From Candidatus Poribacteria bacterium (GTDB taxonomy: Bacteria > Poribacteria > WGA-4E > WGA-3G): DNA of 62,377 nt. Made by a program: the position numbers and the translations under genes. Shown piece after piece: positions 1 through 7,294 of the stretch. Below the pieces are notes generated by a model, which saw only the letters and a program-made list of their open reading frames with translations, was not told where the DNA came from and ran no database searches. Every line of letters starts with the position of its first letter. Position 1 is the first letter of the stretch. Location: NCBI GenBank assembly GCA_028820845.1, contig JAPPII010000123.1, forward strand, positions 1 through 62,377. The letters are read 5' to 3'.

Positions 1-126
1 GCCCCTGCCTTTTGACGAGGCAGCATAACTTTACAATACAGTCCAAACTTTAGTACGGAACTTAGTAATCTTGACAAAAAAGGCTTCTAATCCGCAATAT
101 TTACATGCATGATGGACTGGAAAGGT

Positions 127-155
127 TTGACATACATATTCAACGATGCTATAAT
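127..155 (+). promoter_or_regulatory. sigma-70 promoter of hicBA
   Basis: A perfect TTGACA (127-132) and perfect TATAAT (150-155) are separated by 17 bases, and the hicB start lies about 80 bases downstream. In the leader, an interrupted hairpin (175-194, arms AAG..GGAC and GTCC..CTT) is followed by six T residues, so a weak attenuator is possible. No gene was recognised in bases 1-126. Confidence 0.75.
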
Positions 156-233
156 TTTAAAAGTTAATAGACACGTAAGGATGGACATAGTCCCTTATTT
201 TTTCGCACATGAGTAAGGAGAAAGCCTGAAATC

Positions 234-437
234 ATGAAATTAAAGATTATCATTCACGATGCTGAAGAAGGCGGATATTGGGCAGAAGTGCCTGCGATCG
301 CGGGGTGTGCGACACAGGGTGATACGTTTGAAGAGCTGCTTGAAAATATCTATGAAGCGATTGAAGGTTGTTTATCTGTGGATGTTGATGCCATAGAAGT
401 CACTGGAAAAGATAGAGTGATGGAGATAGCGGTTTGA
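234..437 (+). CDS. hicB: HicB-family antitoxin, short form
   Basis: This 67-residue protein is the antitoxin of a HicBA pair; HicB folds like a partial RNase H and covers the active site of HicA. The fingerprint is visible: an N-terminal strand, then EGGYWAEVPAIAGC, TQGDTFEELLENIYEAIEG and a short C-terminus. It ends soon after the HicB core, so the C-terminal DNA-binding domain of longer HicB proteins is absent; autoregulation, if any, must be indirect. An AAGGAGAAA ribosome site sits upstream of the ATG. The gene order here is antitoxin first, and its stop overlaps the toxin start (TTGA), which implies translational coupling. Confidence 0.9.
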   Translation: MKLKIIIHDAEEGGYWAEVPAIAGCATQGDTFEELLENIYEAIEGCLSVDVDAIEVTGKDRVMEIAV

Positions 438-640
438 AAGCGTTGACGGGGAAAGCCTTCTGCCGTTTATTGGAGAAACGAAGTTGGCAGCTGAAGCGCA
501 TTAGAGGTAGCCACCACATTTATGCTAAAGAAGGAATTCCGGTTCGACTCTCTGTGCCTGTCCATGGGAATAAGACCCTCAAACGTGGATTGCAAAGACA
601 CTTTATGAAAATCAGTGGAATTGAGGAAAATGAATTGTAG
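434..640 (+). CDS. hicA: HicA-family mRNA interferase toxin
   Basis: HicA is a small double-stranded-RNA-binding-fold ribonuclease that cleaves mRNA and is neutralised by HicB. The 68-residue protein has the family signature LLEKRSWQLKRIRGSHHIY, where the second half contains the catalytic histidine, followed by the basic HGNKTLKRGLQR segment. The start is a TTG that overlaps the hicB stop by four bases, so translation is probably coupled and kept below the antitoxin level. The gene is intact. Homology class is clear; activity is inferred. Confidence 0.9.
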   Translation: MKALTGKAFCRLLEKRSWQLKRIRGSHHIYAKEGIPVRLSVPVHGNKTLKRGLQRHFMKISGIEENEL

Positions 641-652
641 CAGTTAGGAAAA

Positions 653-674
653 GGCGAGGTTCCTCAACCTCGCC
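653..674. repeat. GGCGAGGTT hairpin downstream of hicBA
   Basis: Arms GGCGAGGTT (653-661) and AACCTCGCC (666-674) form a perfect 9-base-pair stem with a CCTC loop. The same arms occur inside the TIR-bordered elements at 50412-50516 and 52734-52837, so this is probably a remnant or relative of that family. There is no T-run, so it is not a canonical terminator. Confidence 0.6.
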
Positions 675-721
675 AACGGCGGGTGTATGGGATTGGATAT
701 ATTCTCTGAATTCGACAATCA

Positions 722-1513
722 CTAACGATAAGATTGTGCGGCTTTAATCCGTCCCCAAGTAAGACTCAACTTTCCGGTGGGTTGGACGGGCAAGCCTTGT
801 GATTCAAAGTTCTGTTCGACTTCTTCTAACGTTAATGCCTTCTTATAGATGCGCACTTCGTCGACCGCGCCGATCAAGTACTCAGCAGTATTGCCGTTTT
901 GGGCGATGTACCAGTTCGTTCCACCGCCGCCTATATCGCCAGCCATCGCTTCTTCCTCTTTGACGAGAGCGCCATCGACGTACAACTTCGCCACATCGGC
1001 TTCGCGGGTCGCTATCACATGATGCCATTCGCCATCGGCATAGTCATCATCGGTTACCCACGCTTTCCTGACGTTGTTCGCTTGTTCGGTATAGTATCGG
1101 AGTTGCCCGGTGTTCTGATTGAAGCCGAGTCGAAAGAAATGATCGTTGAAATCCGTCTTATTTGTTAGGAGATATTGCCAACCGATGCGACTGTTAGGTT
1201 GTTTAAAAAACCAGGCTTCATACGATGCCGGACTTTCCGCGATGTTGAAAATACTTGGTAACTCCACACACTCGGGTTGTCCACCAAACTCGAGTGCTTC
1301 ACCGAGATGGCCTTCAATAGACTTCGGTTGACCGAGGATTGTGCCATCCTTGCCACCCGCAACATCTTTAACTGTATCACCGGCGATGTCGTCTTCGTCA
1401 AGTCTGTAATAACTCACTAACCCATCTGTGACGTAAGCCTCCACCGTCATAATTGTGATGAGAGTAAAGGCAAGCATCATACCCGTTTGAGCGATTAGAT
1501 GTTGGGATTTCAT
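722..1513 (-). CDS. LamG (concanavalin-like) domain secreted protein
   Basis: The start at 1513 is chosen because GGAGAAAATC precedes this ATG and a signal-peptide-like stretch follows (MKSQHLIAQTGMMLAF..., hydrophobic to about residue 26); a longer open frame upstream merely overlaps the Uma2 gene. The mature part of about 235 residues is a single LamG/pentraxin-like jelly roll: YYRLDE, LEFGGQPECVELP, SPASYEAWFFKQP, the WHHVIATREADVAKLYVDG core and IGAVDEVRIYKKAL. Such domains bind glycans or proteins outside the cell. The C-terminus ends in LSLTWGRIKAA, a tail type I associate with this lineage (recollection, not verified). It is 13 bases downstream of the Uma2 gene and probably cotranscribed. 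Confidence 0.75.
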   Translation of the reverse strand: MKSQHLIAQTGMMLAFTLITIMTVEAYVTDGLVSYYRLDEDDIAGDTVKDVAGGKDGTILGQPKSIEGHLGEALEFGGQPECVELPSIFNIAESPASYEAWFFKQPNSRIGWQYLLTNKTDFNDHFFRLGFNQNTGQLRYYTEQANNVRKAWVTDDDYADGEWHHVIATREADVAKLYVDGALVKEEEAMAGDIGGGGTNWYIAQNGNTAEYLIGAVDEVRIYKKALTLEEVEQNFESQGLPVQPTGKLSLTWGRIKAAQSYR

Positions 1514-1526
1514 GATTTTCTCCTTG

Positions 1527-2231
1527 TTATTCGGTATTGGCTCGCAAGCGGGCGAGTTCTTCTCGGAGCCGTTCGACTTCAGTTTCTGCCTTCTGTCGTG
1601 CGGCGGCTTCTTGCTCAACGCGTGCTTCAGCAGCTTCAGCGGCGGTTTGAAGCCACTTCTTTGCAACCGGATCATAAATCTCGAAATGCTCACCCCGTAA
1701 ATGAAAATCTAATCCGAGTGCACCGGAATGAAGACCCTCATCAACACTGGGTTGAATCTCTACATACACGCCATCAACTAACGTAAAACCCATCAGTGGT
1801 GATGGCAGATACTGACGTTCAGCATCGTAGAGGAAATAGTCCTGAATCCCCATTCTGGCATAGTGCTCCATCTTAGTAGTTAGGTCGTTTTCGTAGGTGC
1901 TTGCGCTGGAGAGTTCCATCACGAAGTCGGGAGACTTACCTTCTTCCCAGACTTTGTAAGTCCGCCGCTGCTTCCGACCAAGCCCGAAAGCGATAAGGAC
2001 ATCCGGCGAGATTGCTGTCCGACGGGGACCCTCTATATCATACATCATAATATCCCCGGAAATATAGACATCTGGATATTGTTCAAAATGTGCTTCGAGT
2101 GTCTGCAGTATTCGTATTAGTATCTCTCTGTGCATGTCACTGGCTGCCATAGGTTTTCCATCCGTTTCGGGGTAAAGTTCCGTGTCCGTAGGCGCATAGG
2201 GGATCGGAGGACCCTTTAGATAAGTTTGCAT
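1527..2231 (-). CDS. Uma2 (DUF820) family PD-(D/E)XK nuclease-like protein with coiled-coil tail
   Basis: Uma2 proteins have a restriction-endonuclease-like fold and are greatly expanded in cyanobacteria and some uncultivated phyla; their role is unsettled. Seen here: LYPETDGKPMAASD, YISGDIMMYD, ISPDVLIAFG (active-site PD), PDFVMELSSAST (the E of the D...ExK-type core), then YFLYD and YLPSPLMGF. Residues 195-234 form an Ala/Glu/Arg-rich coiled coil ending ELARLRANTE. The protein closely resembles the one at 25393-26211 in both the N-terminal block and the coiled-coil tail, so they are paralogues. Confidence 0.8.
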   Translation of the reverse strand: MQTYLKGPPIPYAPTDTELYPETDGKPMAASDMHREILIRILQTLEAHFEQYPDVYISGDIMMYDIEGPRRTAISPDVLIAFGLGRKQRRTYKVWEEGKSPDFVMELSSASTYENDLTTKMEHYARMGIQDYFLYDAERQYLPSPLMGFTLVDGVYVEIQPSVDEGLHSGALGLDFHLRGEHFEIYDPVAKKWLQTAAEAAEARVEQEAAARQKAETEVERLREELARLRANTE

Positions 2232-2358
2232 TGGTGTTTCTCCTTTTGGGTAAAATGCATAAAGAACACGTTTTAAGGCTGTGTACCGATATCTGAATTA
2301 CCTGTTAAGTATAACCGAAAATAAGGGTTGCGTCAAGAAGTTTTCAGGTAATACCCCT

Positions 2359-3819
2359 TCAATCTAACGGAAATAGGGGGCGGCGGACGTTGTGGTATTC
2401 AAAGTGCAACGGATTCACGGCAGTTAATCCGGGTGTATCTACCTCAATAATGTTTCCTGCTATCGGTTCGTACGCTGCGCGATAGGCGACGGCGGCTTTG
2501 ACGACGATCATCCGCATTGACTTCGGATCAATGCCGAGACTATATAACTGCTGTAGGCTAAACGGGGTCTGCCGTCTACTCGTCAACGCGACCAACGACC
2601 CTCCAAGGTCAATCACAGTCGTCAATCCCTGATTGTGGTATCGGGCGCCGCCGTGTCGGGGTTCCGTCTCGATGTATTGACCGTCGTGGATAAGTCGTAC
2701 CTTCCCATTAATTGCGACTGGATCGCCGTGCAGATTGTCCATCTTCCCACCGACTTGGAGCGAGACTGCTTCTCCGACACCTGCCTGAATGCACGCTTGC
2801 ACGCCTTCCGGATCGTAGAGGACAACGACGAATCCCGACGCGCCTTGTGCTATCAATTCCGCTAAGATGAAGGTGCTGTCCCCGGGTGAACCGCCGCCGA
2901 TGTTATCCCCCATCTCGACGAGAATCACAGGTTGTTGGGCGGCGTCAAGAGAGATGGCTTGCTGCACGGCTTGTGCTGCGTCGGGTAAATCGAGGGTGAG
3001 CTGCCCGCGGCTTTCCCATAACATGTCGGATAAGCGGTGGGCTTCTGCTTGTGCGAGCTGCGGGTTGTTGTCAGTAACAACGACGAAGGCAGGACCTGCT
3101 TCATAGACATCGGCATACGGGTAGCCTACGGAGGCGTTGGTGACAAGGACGTTGGGATCTTGCTCTATCTGTTTTGCGGCGTTCAGAATGGTGCGCATGG
3201 GTTCGGCATTCGTGACGTGATACCGGATATTGAGGAGCATCGGCGGTTTGGCGAGTGCTTGGGTTGGATTCACCTCGTCCTTGAGTATCCGCATCATCAG
3301 TTCTGCGGCTTGTAGCCCGCGTTGCCGCTGATCGATGTGTGGGGTCGTCTTATAGATGACGAGTGCTGTCGATTCGGCGACCATCTGTTCAGAAACATTG
3401 GCGTGTTGGTCGAGGGTAACAACAATGGGTAGGTCTCGACCGAGGGCATCTCGCAGTCGGCGTAGGACTTCACCGTCCCCGTCAGGATAACTTTCGGCGA
3501 CCATTGCGCCGTGGAGTGCGAGCAAAACGCCTTCATATTGCGGGACGGCTTTGAGGTGCTGGATGAGCATATCGGTAAGTCGGTCGAAAGCGTCGTCCGT
3601 CACGGGTCCTGCGGGTGTTGCGGAAGCCATCATCATCGGATACGCTGTGTAATTGTAGTCCGTCGCGCCTTGAATAAAGCCGCCTATTTCGTGATGTGAT
3701 TCTCCCCACGTTTTAATTATATTGCTGGCGTAGGTATGGGAGAACGCTGCGTAATCGGTGGGTGTGTCGCTGAAGGTATTCGATTCGTGCATGATGCCGC
3801 CGATGGCGATTGTGGTCAT
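2359..3819 (-). CDS. M81 family metallopeptidase (MlrC/microcystinase-like)
   Basis: The 486-residue protein matches the MlrC family in length and layout. MlrC hydrolyses linearised microcystin; relatives are probably broad amidohydrolases or peptidases. Visible motifs: GGIMHESNTFSD at the N-terminus (metal-binding His/Glu), ALHGAMV, DQHANVSEQM, IYKTTPHIDQRQRG, and the C-terminal domain with GDNIGGGSPGDST. No signal peptide is seen, so it is cytoplasmic. It stands alone, transcribed divergently from the HD gene; its substrate cannot be told from the sequence. Confidence 0.88.
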   Translation of the reverse strand: MTTIAIGGIMHESNTFSDTPTDYAAFSHTYASNIIKTWGESHHEIGGFIQGATDYNYTAYPMMMASATPAGPVTDDAFDRLTDMLIQHLKAVPQYEGVLLALHGAMVAESYPDGDGEVLRRLRDALGRDLPIVVTLDQHANVSEQMVAESTALVIYKTTPHIDQRQRGLQAAELMMRILKDEVNPTQALAKPPMLLNIRYHVTNAEPMRTILNAAKQIEQDPNVLVTNASVGYPYADVYEAGPAFVVVTDNNPQLAQAEAHRLSDMLWESRGQLTLDLPDAAQAVQQAISLDAAQQPVILVEMGDNIGGGSPGDSTFILAELIAQGASGFVVVLYDPEGVQACIQAGVGEAVSLQVGGKMDNLHGDPVAINGKVRLIHDGQYIETEPRHGGARYHNQGLTTVIDLGGSLVALTSRRQTPFSLQQLYSLGIDPKSMRMIVVKAAVAYRAAYEPIAGNIIEVDTPGLTAVNPLHFEYHNVRRPLFPLD

Positions 3820-3837
3820 GGGTGTTTACCTCAATTG

Positions 3838-4050
3838 GGCTGTCAGCAGTCAGGGCGTTCCGTTCCGCTACGCTCCACTTCACTCTCAGCAGTCAGAAGT
3901 CAAAAGTTTGGTGCGGTAAAGTTTAAAAGTGTTCTAAAGTGTAACTAAAGTTGTTGGGTCGTCAAGCATAACTTTGAACTTGCAAACTTTTAAACTTGGT
4001 TTCCGTCCTGATTGCTGAAAGCGTAGCGACCTGATCGCTGATGGCTAATA
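3838..4050. repeat. TCAGCAGTCAG-type dispersed palindromic repeats
   Basis: The 335-base space before the HD gene holds two TCAGCAG-type blocks: 3838-3900 (GTCAGCAGTCAGGGCGTTCC... to CTCAGCAGTCAG) and about 4010-4048 (GATTGCTGAAAGCGTAGCG, CTGATCGCTGATGGC). The first is close to the reverse complement of the block translated inside tamB at about 17097-17150 (GAGTGGAGCGGAGCGGAACG). See the tamB entry and findings. Confidence 0.65.
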
Positions 4051-4059
4051 AAAAATCTA

Positions 4060-4089
4060 TTGACGGGTACACTGAAAATAGTGTATCAT
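4060..4089 (+). promoter_or_regulatory. promoter with internal palindrome, HD-isomerase-selD operon
   Basis: TTGACG (4060-4065) and TATCAT (4084-4089) are 18 bases apart. The spacer carries a perfect inverted repeat TACACT-GAAAAT-AGTGTA that overlaps the -10 region, placed as a repressor operator would be. The first gene of the operon starts 65 bases downstream. Confidence 0.5.
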
Positions 4090-4154
4090 TTAACCACATT
4101 TAGAGTAAAGTTGATAATTGTTTATAGGCACGCATTGGAATCGGAACGCGGAGT

Positions 4155-4871
4155 ATGTCGGAGAACAGGACTCGGAAGAATCAGATTGAAGAAGCTATAG
4201 AGGTCGCTGCCGAAGCCCATCAGGGTCAGTATCGGAAAGGGACACGTACGCCTTATATTACACACCCTTATGCGGTTGGACTCATTTTAATGGAGGCGGG
4301 GTGCTCGGAAGCGGTAGTCGTTGCGGGTATTTTGCACGACACAGTTGAAGATACCGATCTGACCTTGGAATTTATTCAGGAACACTTTGGTGAGTATGTC
4401 GCAGGCATTGTTGATGGTTGTTCGGAGAACAAGGCATTGCGGTGGCGGGCACGCAAGACGGAACGTATTGAAGCACTCCGGTGGGCGAGTCCAGAAGTCT
4501 GCACTGTAACCTGTGCTGATAAACTTCATAACCTACGGACGATTATATCCGAGTATGATGTGATTGGCGATGCTGTCTGGGAACGGTTTCACGGCGGTGT
4601 TGAAGATCAGGCGTGGTATTATCGGAGTGTTCTTGATGCGATTTCCGAACGAGATGCGTCTTTACAAAATGGACTTATACATGTGAAACTATCTGAACCT
4701 AACAGCGGTGTGTCCCCCCACTCCGATGTGAAAGATCCTATACCTCAACACCATGCTTCTGATGGCGATAACGTTCAGAAGCTGTCGGAGACAATAGATG
4801 TTGTAAATCCTCAACTTTTTCAACAGTTTCAGCAAGCTGTAGCCTATCTATTTCAAGGAGAATCTCAATGA
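4155..4871 (+). CDS. stand-alone HD-domain hydrolase, SpoT/Mesh1-like
   Basis: Residues 1-150 match the hydrolase domain of RelA/SpoT proteins: AAEAHQGQYRKGTRTPYITHPYAVG, GILHDTVEDT (the HD metal pair followed by ED) and TCADKLHNLRTI. There is no synthetase, TGS or ACT domain, so it would be a small alarmone hydrolase that removes pyrophosphate from (p)ppGpp, or a related phosphohydrolase. The last 75 residues are low-complexity and unassigned. It opens a three-gene operon; its stop overlaps the next start (ATGA). Family is clear; the substrate is inferred. Confidence 0.82.
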   Translation: MSENRTRKNQIEEAIEVAAEAHQGQYRKGTRTPYITHPYAVGLILMEAGCSEAVVVAGILHDTVEDTDLTLEFIQEHFGEYVAGIVDGCSENKALRWRARKTERIEALRWASPEVCTVTCADKLHNLRTIISEYDVIGDAVWERFHGGVEDQAWYYRSVLDAISERDASLQNGLIHVKLSEPNSGVSPHSDVKDPIPQHHASDGDNVQKLSETIDVVNPQLFQQFQQAVAYLFQGESQ

Positions 4872-5767
4872 AGATTGCGTACGCTTTTAGACGATGTTCA
4901 TTATATCCCTACAACGGTGCAGGATTCCCTACCGGTGCCGCAGATCGAAAACAATTTTTGAGTAAAGTTAAAGAGATTGGCTTTGACGGAATTGAACTTC
5001 CGGCGATGAACCTACCTGATACTGAAGTTGCAAATCTCCGCTCCGAATTGGAAGGTGCGGGTGTGCCGTGTGTTGCGATCCGCGGCGGTGGTGGTGCAGC
5101 GCATCCGCGTGTTGCTGCTGCGAACAAGCGGAGCATGATAAACGCTGTCGAGTTTGCTGCAAAGGTCGGTGCGGGTGTTGTTAATTCCACGGTTACCACG
5201 CCACCTCGCGACCCGAATGGGAAAGGCACATACCGTGGTGAATCCGTTTCGCAAGGTTCAAGTCGTCTGGCGACGAACGCCGACTATGAACGGACGGCGG
5301 GTGCTGTAAGCGAAGTTGCTGGTGTTGCGGCGGATCTCGGCGTTGAGCTCTCCATTGAGATTCATCAGAACTCGATTGCTGATAACAGTTGGTCGGCATT
5401 GCATCTGCTTGAATTAATCGATGCCCCGAACGTGGGTATAAATCCGGACTTAGGCAATATTTATTGGACTTACGATATTCCAGAGGAATCGTGTGAAGAT
5501 GCGATTGCTGTGCTTGCCCCACACGTTAACTACTGGCACTGCAAGAGTCTCTATCGGGTGCATCTTCCGGATCAGGAACTGGCTATCTACGTCCAAGTCC
5601 CACTGCCTGATGGTGAAATCGACTACCGCTTTGCAATCTCGGCGTTGGTAGAGGCAAACTACAGCGGCTATTGTGCGATTGAAGGTGTTCGCTACGGCGA
5701 CCAGTTTCTCCAAGATGGTCGGAGTGTGGCGTACGTCAAGTCCGTGTTGGCGGATTTGGGGGAGTAG
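4868..5767 (+). CDS. sugar phosphate isomerase/epimerase (AP endonuclease 2-like TIM barrel)
   Basis: A 299-residue xylose-isomerase-like TIM barrel. Seen: GFDGIELPAMNL, the central metal-ligand region ELSIEIHQNS, VGINPDLGNIYW, VNYWHCKSLY and GYCAIEGVRYGD, the usual places for the Glu/Asp/His metal site. These enzymes interconvert sugars or polyols such as inosose or erythrulose phosphate; the substrate cannot be fixed here. An AAGGAGAA ribosome site lies inside the end of the previous gene, with ATGA overlap, and the stop codon is followed immediately, without a gap, by the selD start. Confidence 0.82.
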   Translation: MKIAYAFRRCSLYPYNGAGFPTGAADRKQFLSKVKEIGFDGIELPAMNLPDTEVANLRSELEGAGVPCVAIRGGGGAAHPRVAAANKRSMINAVEFAAKVGAGVVNSTVTTPPRDPNGKGTYRGESVSQGSSRLATNADYERTAGAVSEVAGVAADLGVELSIEIHQNSIADNSWSALHLLELIDAPNVGINPDLGNIYWTYDIPEESCEDAIAVLAPHVNYWHCKSLYRVHLPDQELAIYVQVPLPDGEIDYRFAISALVEANYSGYCAIEGVRYGDQFLQDGRSVAYVKSVLADLGE

Positions 5768-6811
5768 ATGACCAAACAGAAGATTCGACTCACAGCGACA
5801 GTGAAATGTGCGGGATGAGCGTCAAAGCTGGCTCCGGGTGAGCTTGCGCACATTTTAGATAAGATTCCGAAGTCCACGGATCCGAACCTCCTTGTCGGGA
5901 CCGAAACTTCCGATGATGCCGGGATTTATCGTATCTCCGACGAATTTGCTCTCGTCAATACCGTGGACTACTTCACGCCTATTGTGGACGATCCCTATAC
6001 ATTCGGTGCGATCGCTGCGACGAACTCACTCAGCGATGTCTACAGCATGGGTGGCGTTCCGAAAACGGCGTTGAACATTACTTGTTGGCCGAAAGCAGAT
6101 TTGGATTTGTCGATTCTTGGCGATATTGTTCAAGGCGGCACCGAAAAGGCGATTGAAGCGGGCGCTGCACTTGTCGGGGGTCATACGGTAGATGCGCCGG
6201 AACTGATGTATGGACTTTCGGTGACGGGTCTTGTGCATCCCGAAAAGTTTGTCAAGAACTACGGGGCGCGTCCAGGGGATGTCCTCATTCTGACCAAAAA
6301 TCTCGGCATTGGTATCCTTACCACAGGACTGAAGTTTGATAAAATCAGCGATGCGGTCCTGCCACAAGTCGTTGAATCGATGACCCGACTCAATGCATCG
6401 GCATCGAAGGTGATGTTGAAGCACGGTGTGAGTGCTTGTACGGATGTTACTGGGTACGGCTTGTTGGGACACGCTTCGGAGATGGCAGCGGGAAACAATG
6501 TTCGGCTAAAGATTGACAGCGGTGCTGTTCCTTATTTCCCCGATGCCCCCGGACTCGTTGCGCAGGATACCTATACGCAAGCCTATCTTGCGAATATGGC
6601 GTTCCTTGCGGATAAGGTTACGTTCCACACGGATAACGAGGCAGTGCGTCATATCTTGATGGAGGCGGAAACATCGGGTGGTTTGCTGTTCTCGCTACCG
6701 GCTGAGAATGCTGATGCAGCGTTAGCAGAGCTCCACGCTGCTGATTGTCCAGAGGCTGCTGTTGTTGGAGAGGTCATGGCAACGGACACGGCACATATTG
6801 AGGTGTTTTAA
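5768..6811 (+). CDS. selD: selenide, water dikinase (selenophosphate synthetase), itself a UGA selenoprotein
   Basis: SelD makes selenophosphate from selenide and ATP for selenocysteine synthesis. Reading starts at the ATG abutting the isomerase stop and continues through an in-frame TGA at 5816-5818 (residue 17): the context KCAG-U-ASKLAPGEL lines up with the catalytic Cys17/Lys20 loop of E. coli SelD, where Sec or Cys is standard. Downstream, ETSDDAGIY, NTVDYFTPIVDDPYTFG (nucleotide and metal site), GGHTVD, CTDVTGYGLLGH and ETSGGLL complete a 347-residue protein of normal length. A stop-to-stop reading would lose the N-terminal glycine-rich loop. The TGA is therefore read as selenocysteine rather than as a nonsense mutation. 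Confidence 0.92.
5819..5850 (+). promoter_or_regulatory. candidate bacterial SECIS element in selD
   Basis: Just after the selD UGA a small hairpin can form: GCTC (5831-5834), loop CGGGT, GAGC (5840-5843), extendable by AAGCT/AGCTT in an alternative register. Position fits a bacterial SECIS, 12 or more bases after the UGA, but the loop differs from the one in fdhA, so the exact fold is uncertain. Confidence 0.45.
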
Positions 6812-7040
6812 TGGTTAGTGGTTGATAGTTTTTAGTTAATGGTATAGTTTGGACACTTGTAGCATAGGAAACTGTTAGCCTGTGCATCCATATCTTCGAT
6901 TTTTCTGAGGGTTCCTTACACAGGCCTAACTCACAGAAAAGTAAATTCGGATGCACCAGGGGGTAGCCCCAGCGGGGCGAAATGTTTATAGAAACGCCGT
7001 ATCCGCAAGACATAAGCCCCAGCGGGGCGAAATGTGTGTA
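6812..7040. repeat. repeat-rich intergenic region before tnpB element 1
   Basis: Three things are seen. 6812-6845 carries the GGTTAATGGTTGATAG-type tail repeat found after several genes here. 6882-6956 is a long hairpin with arms GTGCATCC/GGATGCAC and TTTTCTG/CAGAAAA. A 21-base word containing the palindrome GCCCCAGCGGGGC followed by GAAATGT occurs at 6965-6985 and 7015-7035, exactly 50 bases apart. Confidence 0.7.
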
Positions 7041-7166
7041 AAAACTAATTTAACCAATTCCAAAACTACTAATTGCGAAAAAAAATAAAGGATAAACTTA
7101 ACAGGTTTCCCAATGCTTTAGCATTGGGTCCAACCCGCGTGTTTCGTGCGTTAGTAGCAAAAAAGA

Positions 7167-7196
7167 TTTACTTTTAAGTCTGTTTTGTGATATGAT
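7167..7196 (+). promoter_or_regulatory. tnpB promoter, copy 1
   Basis: TTTACT (7167-7172), an 18-base spacer and TATGAT (7191-7196). The equivalent position in copy 2 has TTGACG-18-TATAAT, so spacing and placement are conserved. Confidence 0.55.
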
Positions 7197-7202
7197 ACTC
7201 GT

Positions 7203-7287
7203 ATCAGGTTAGCGGACATACAGAGCGTGACTGCAAAGTTACGTGTCCGCTTCCCACTCTGTAGAGGATAAACGTCTGATACCTGAT
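7203..7287 (+). ncRNA. structured, pseudoknotted 5' leader of tnpB, copy 1
   Basis: Four helices can be drawn and all are supported by compensatory changes against copy 2 (45025-45103). Outer helix: ATCAGGT (7203-7209) with ACCTGAT (7281-7287). Helix b: AGCGGACA (7211-7218) with TGTCCGCT (7244-7251). Helix c: ACAGAG (7220-7225) with CTCTGT (7257-7262). Helix d: CGTGAC (7226-7231) with GTTACG (7238-7243). The order a-b-c-d-d'-b'-c'-a' makes c cross b, an H-type pseudoknot around hairpin d. The only SD-like sequence, AGAGG at 7263-7267, lies inside the fold and far from the ATG. Confidence 0.72.
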
Positions 7288-7294
7288 AGTCTCC

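Noticed and set aside
899-1168. Open frames opposite LamG, M81, dxs, fdhA and others
   Set aside because: Each overlaps a well-supported gene on the other strand or frame and shows no family pattern.
1514-1693. N-terminal extension of the LamG protein
   Set aside because: It is the antisense-frame shadow of the Uma2 gene; ATG 1513 has a ribosome site and signal peptide.
5816-5818. Nonsense mutation in selD
   Set aside because: The TGA is exactly at the catalytic Sec/Cys position, flanks are conserved and the rest of the gene is intact.
6965-7035. Two 21-base repeats 50 bases apart, CRISPR-like spacing
   Set aside because: Only two units, no cas genes, and the palindromic GCCCCAGCGGGGC word looks like a dispersed intergenic repeat.
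7203-7287. HDV-like self-cleaving ribozyme in the tnpB leader
   Set aside because: Strand order is similar, but the catalytic J4/2 cytosine region and P4 are missing; only about six bases join helices b' and c'. Kept as an unnamed pseudoknot.
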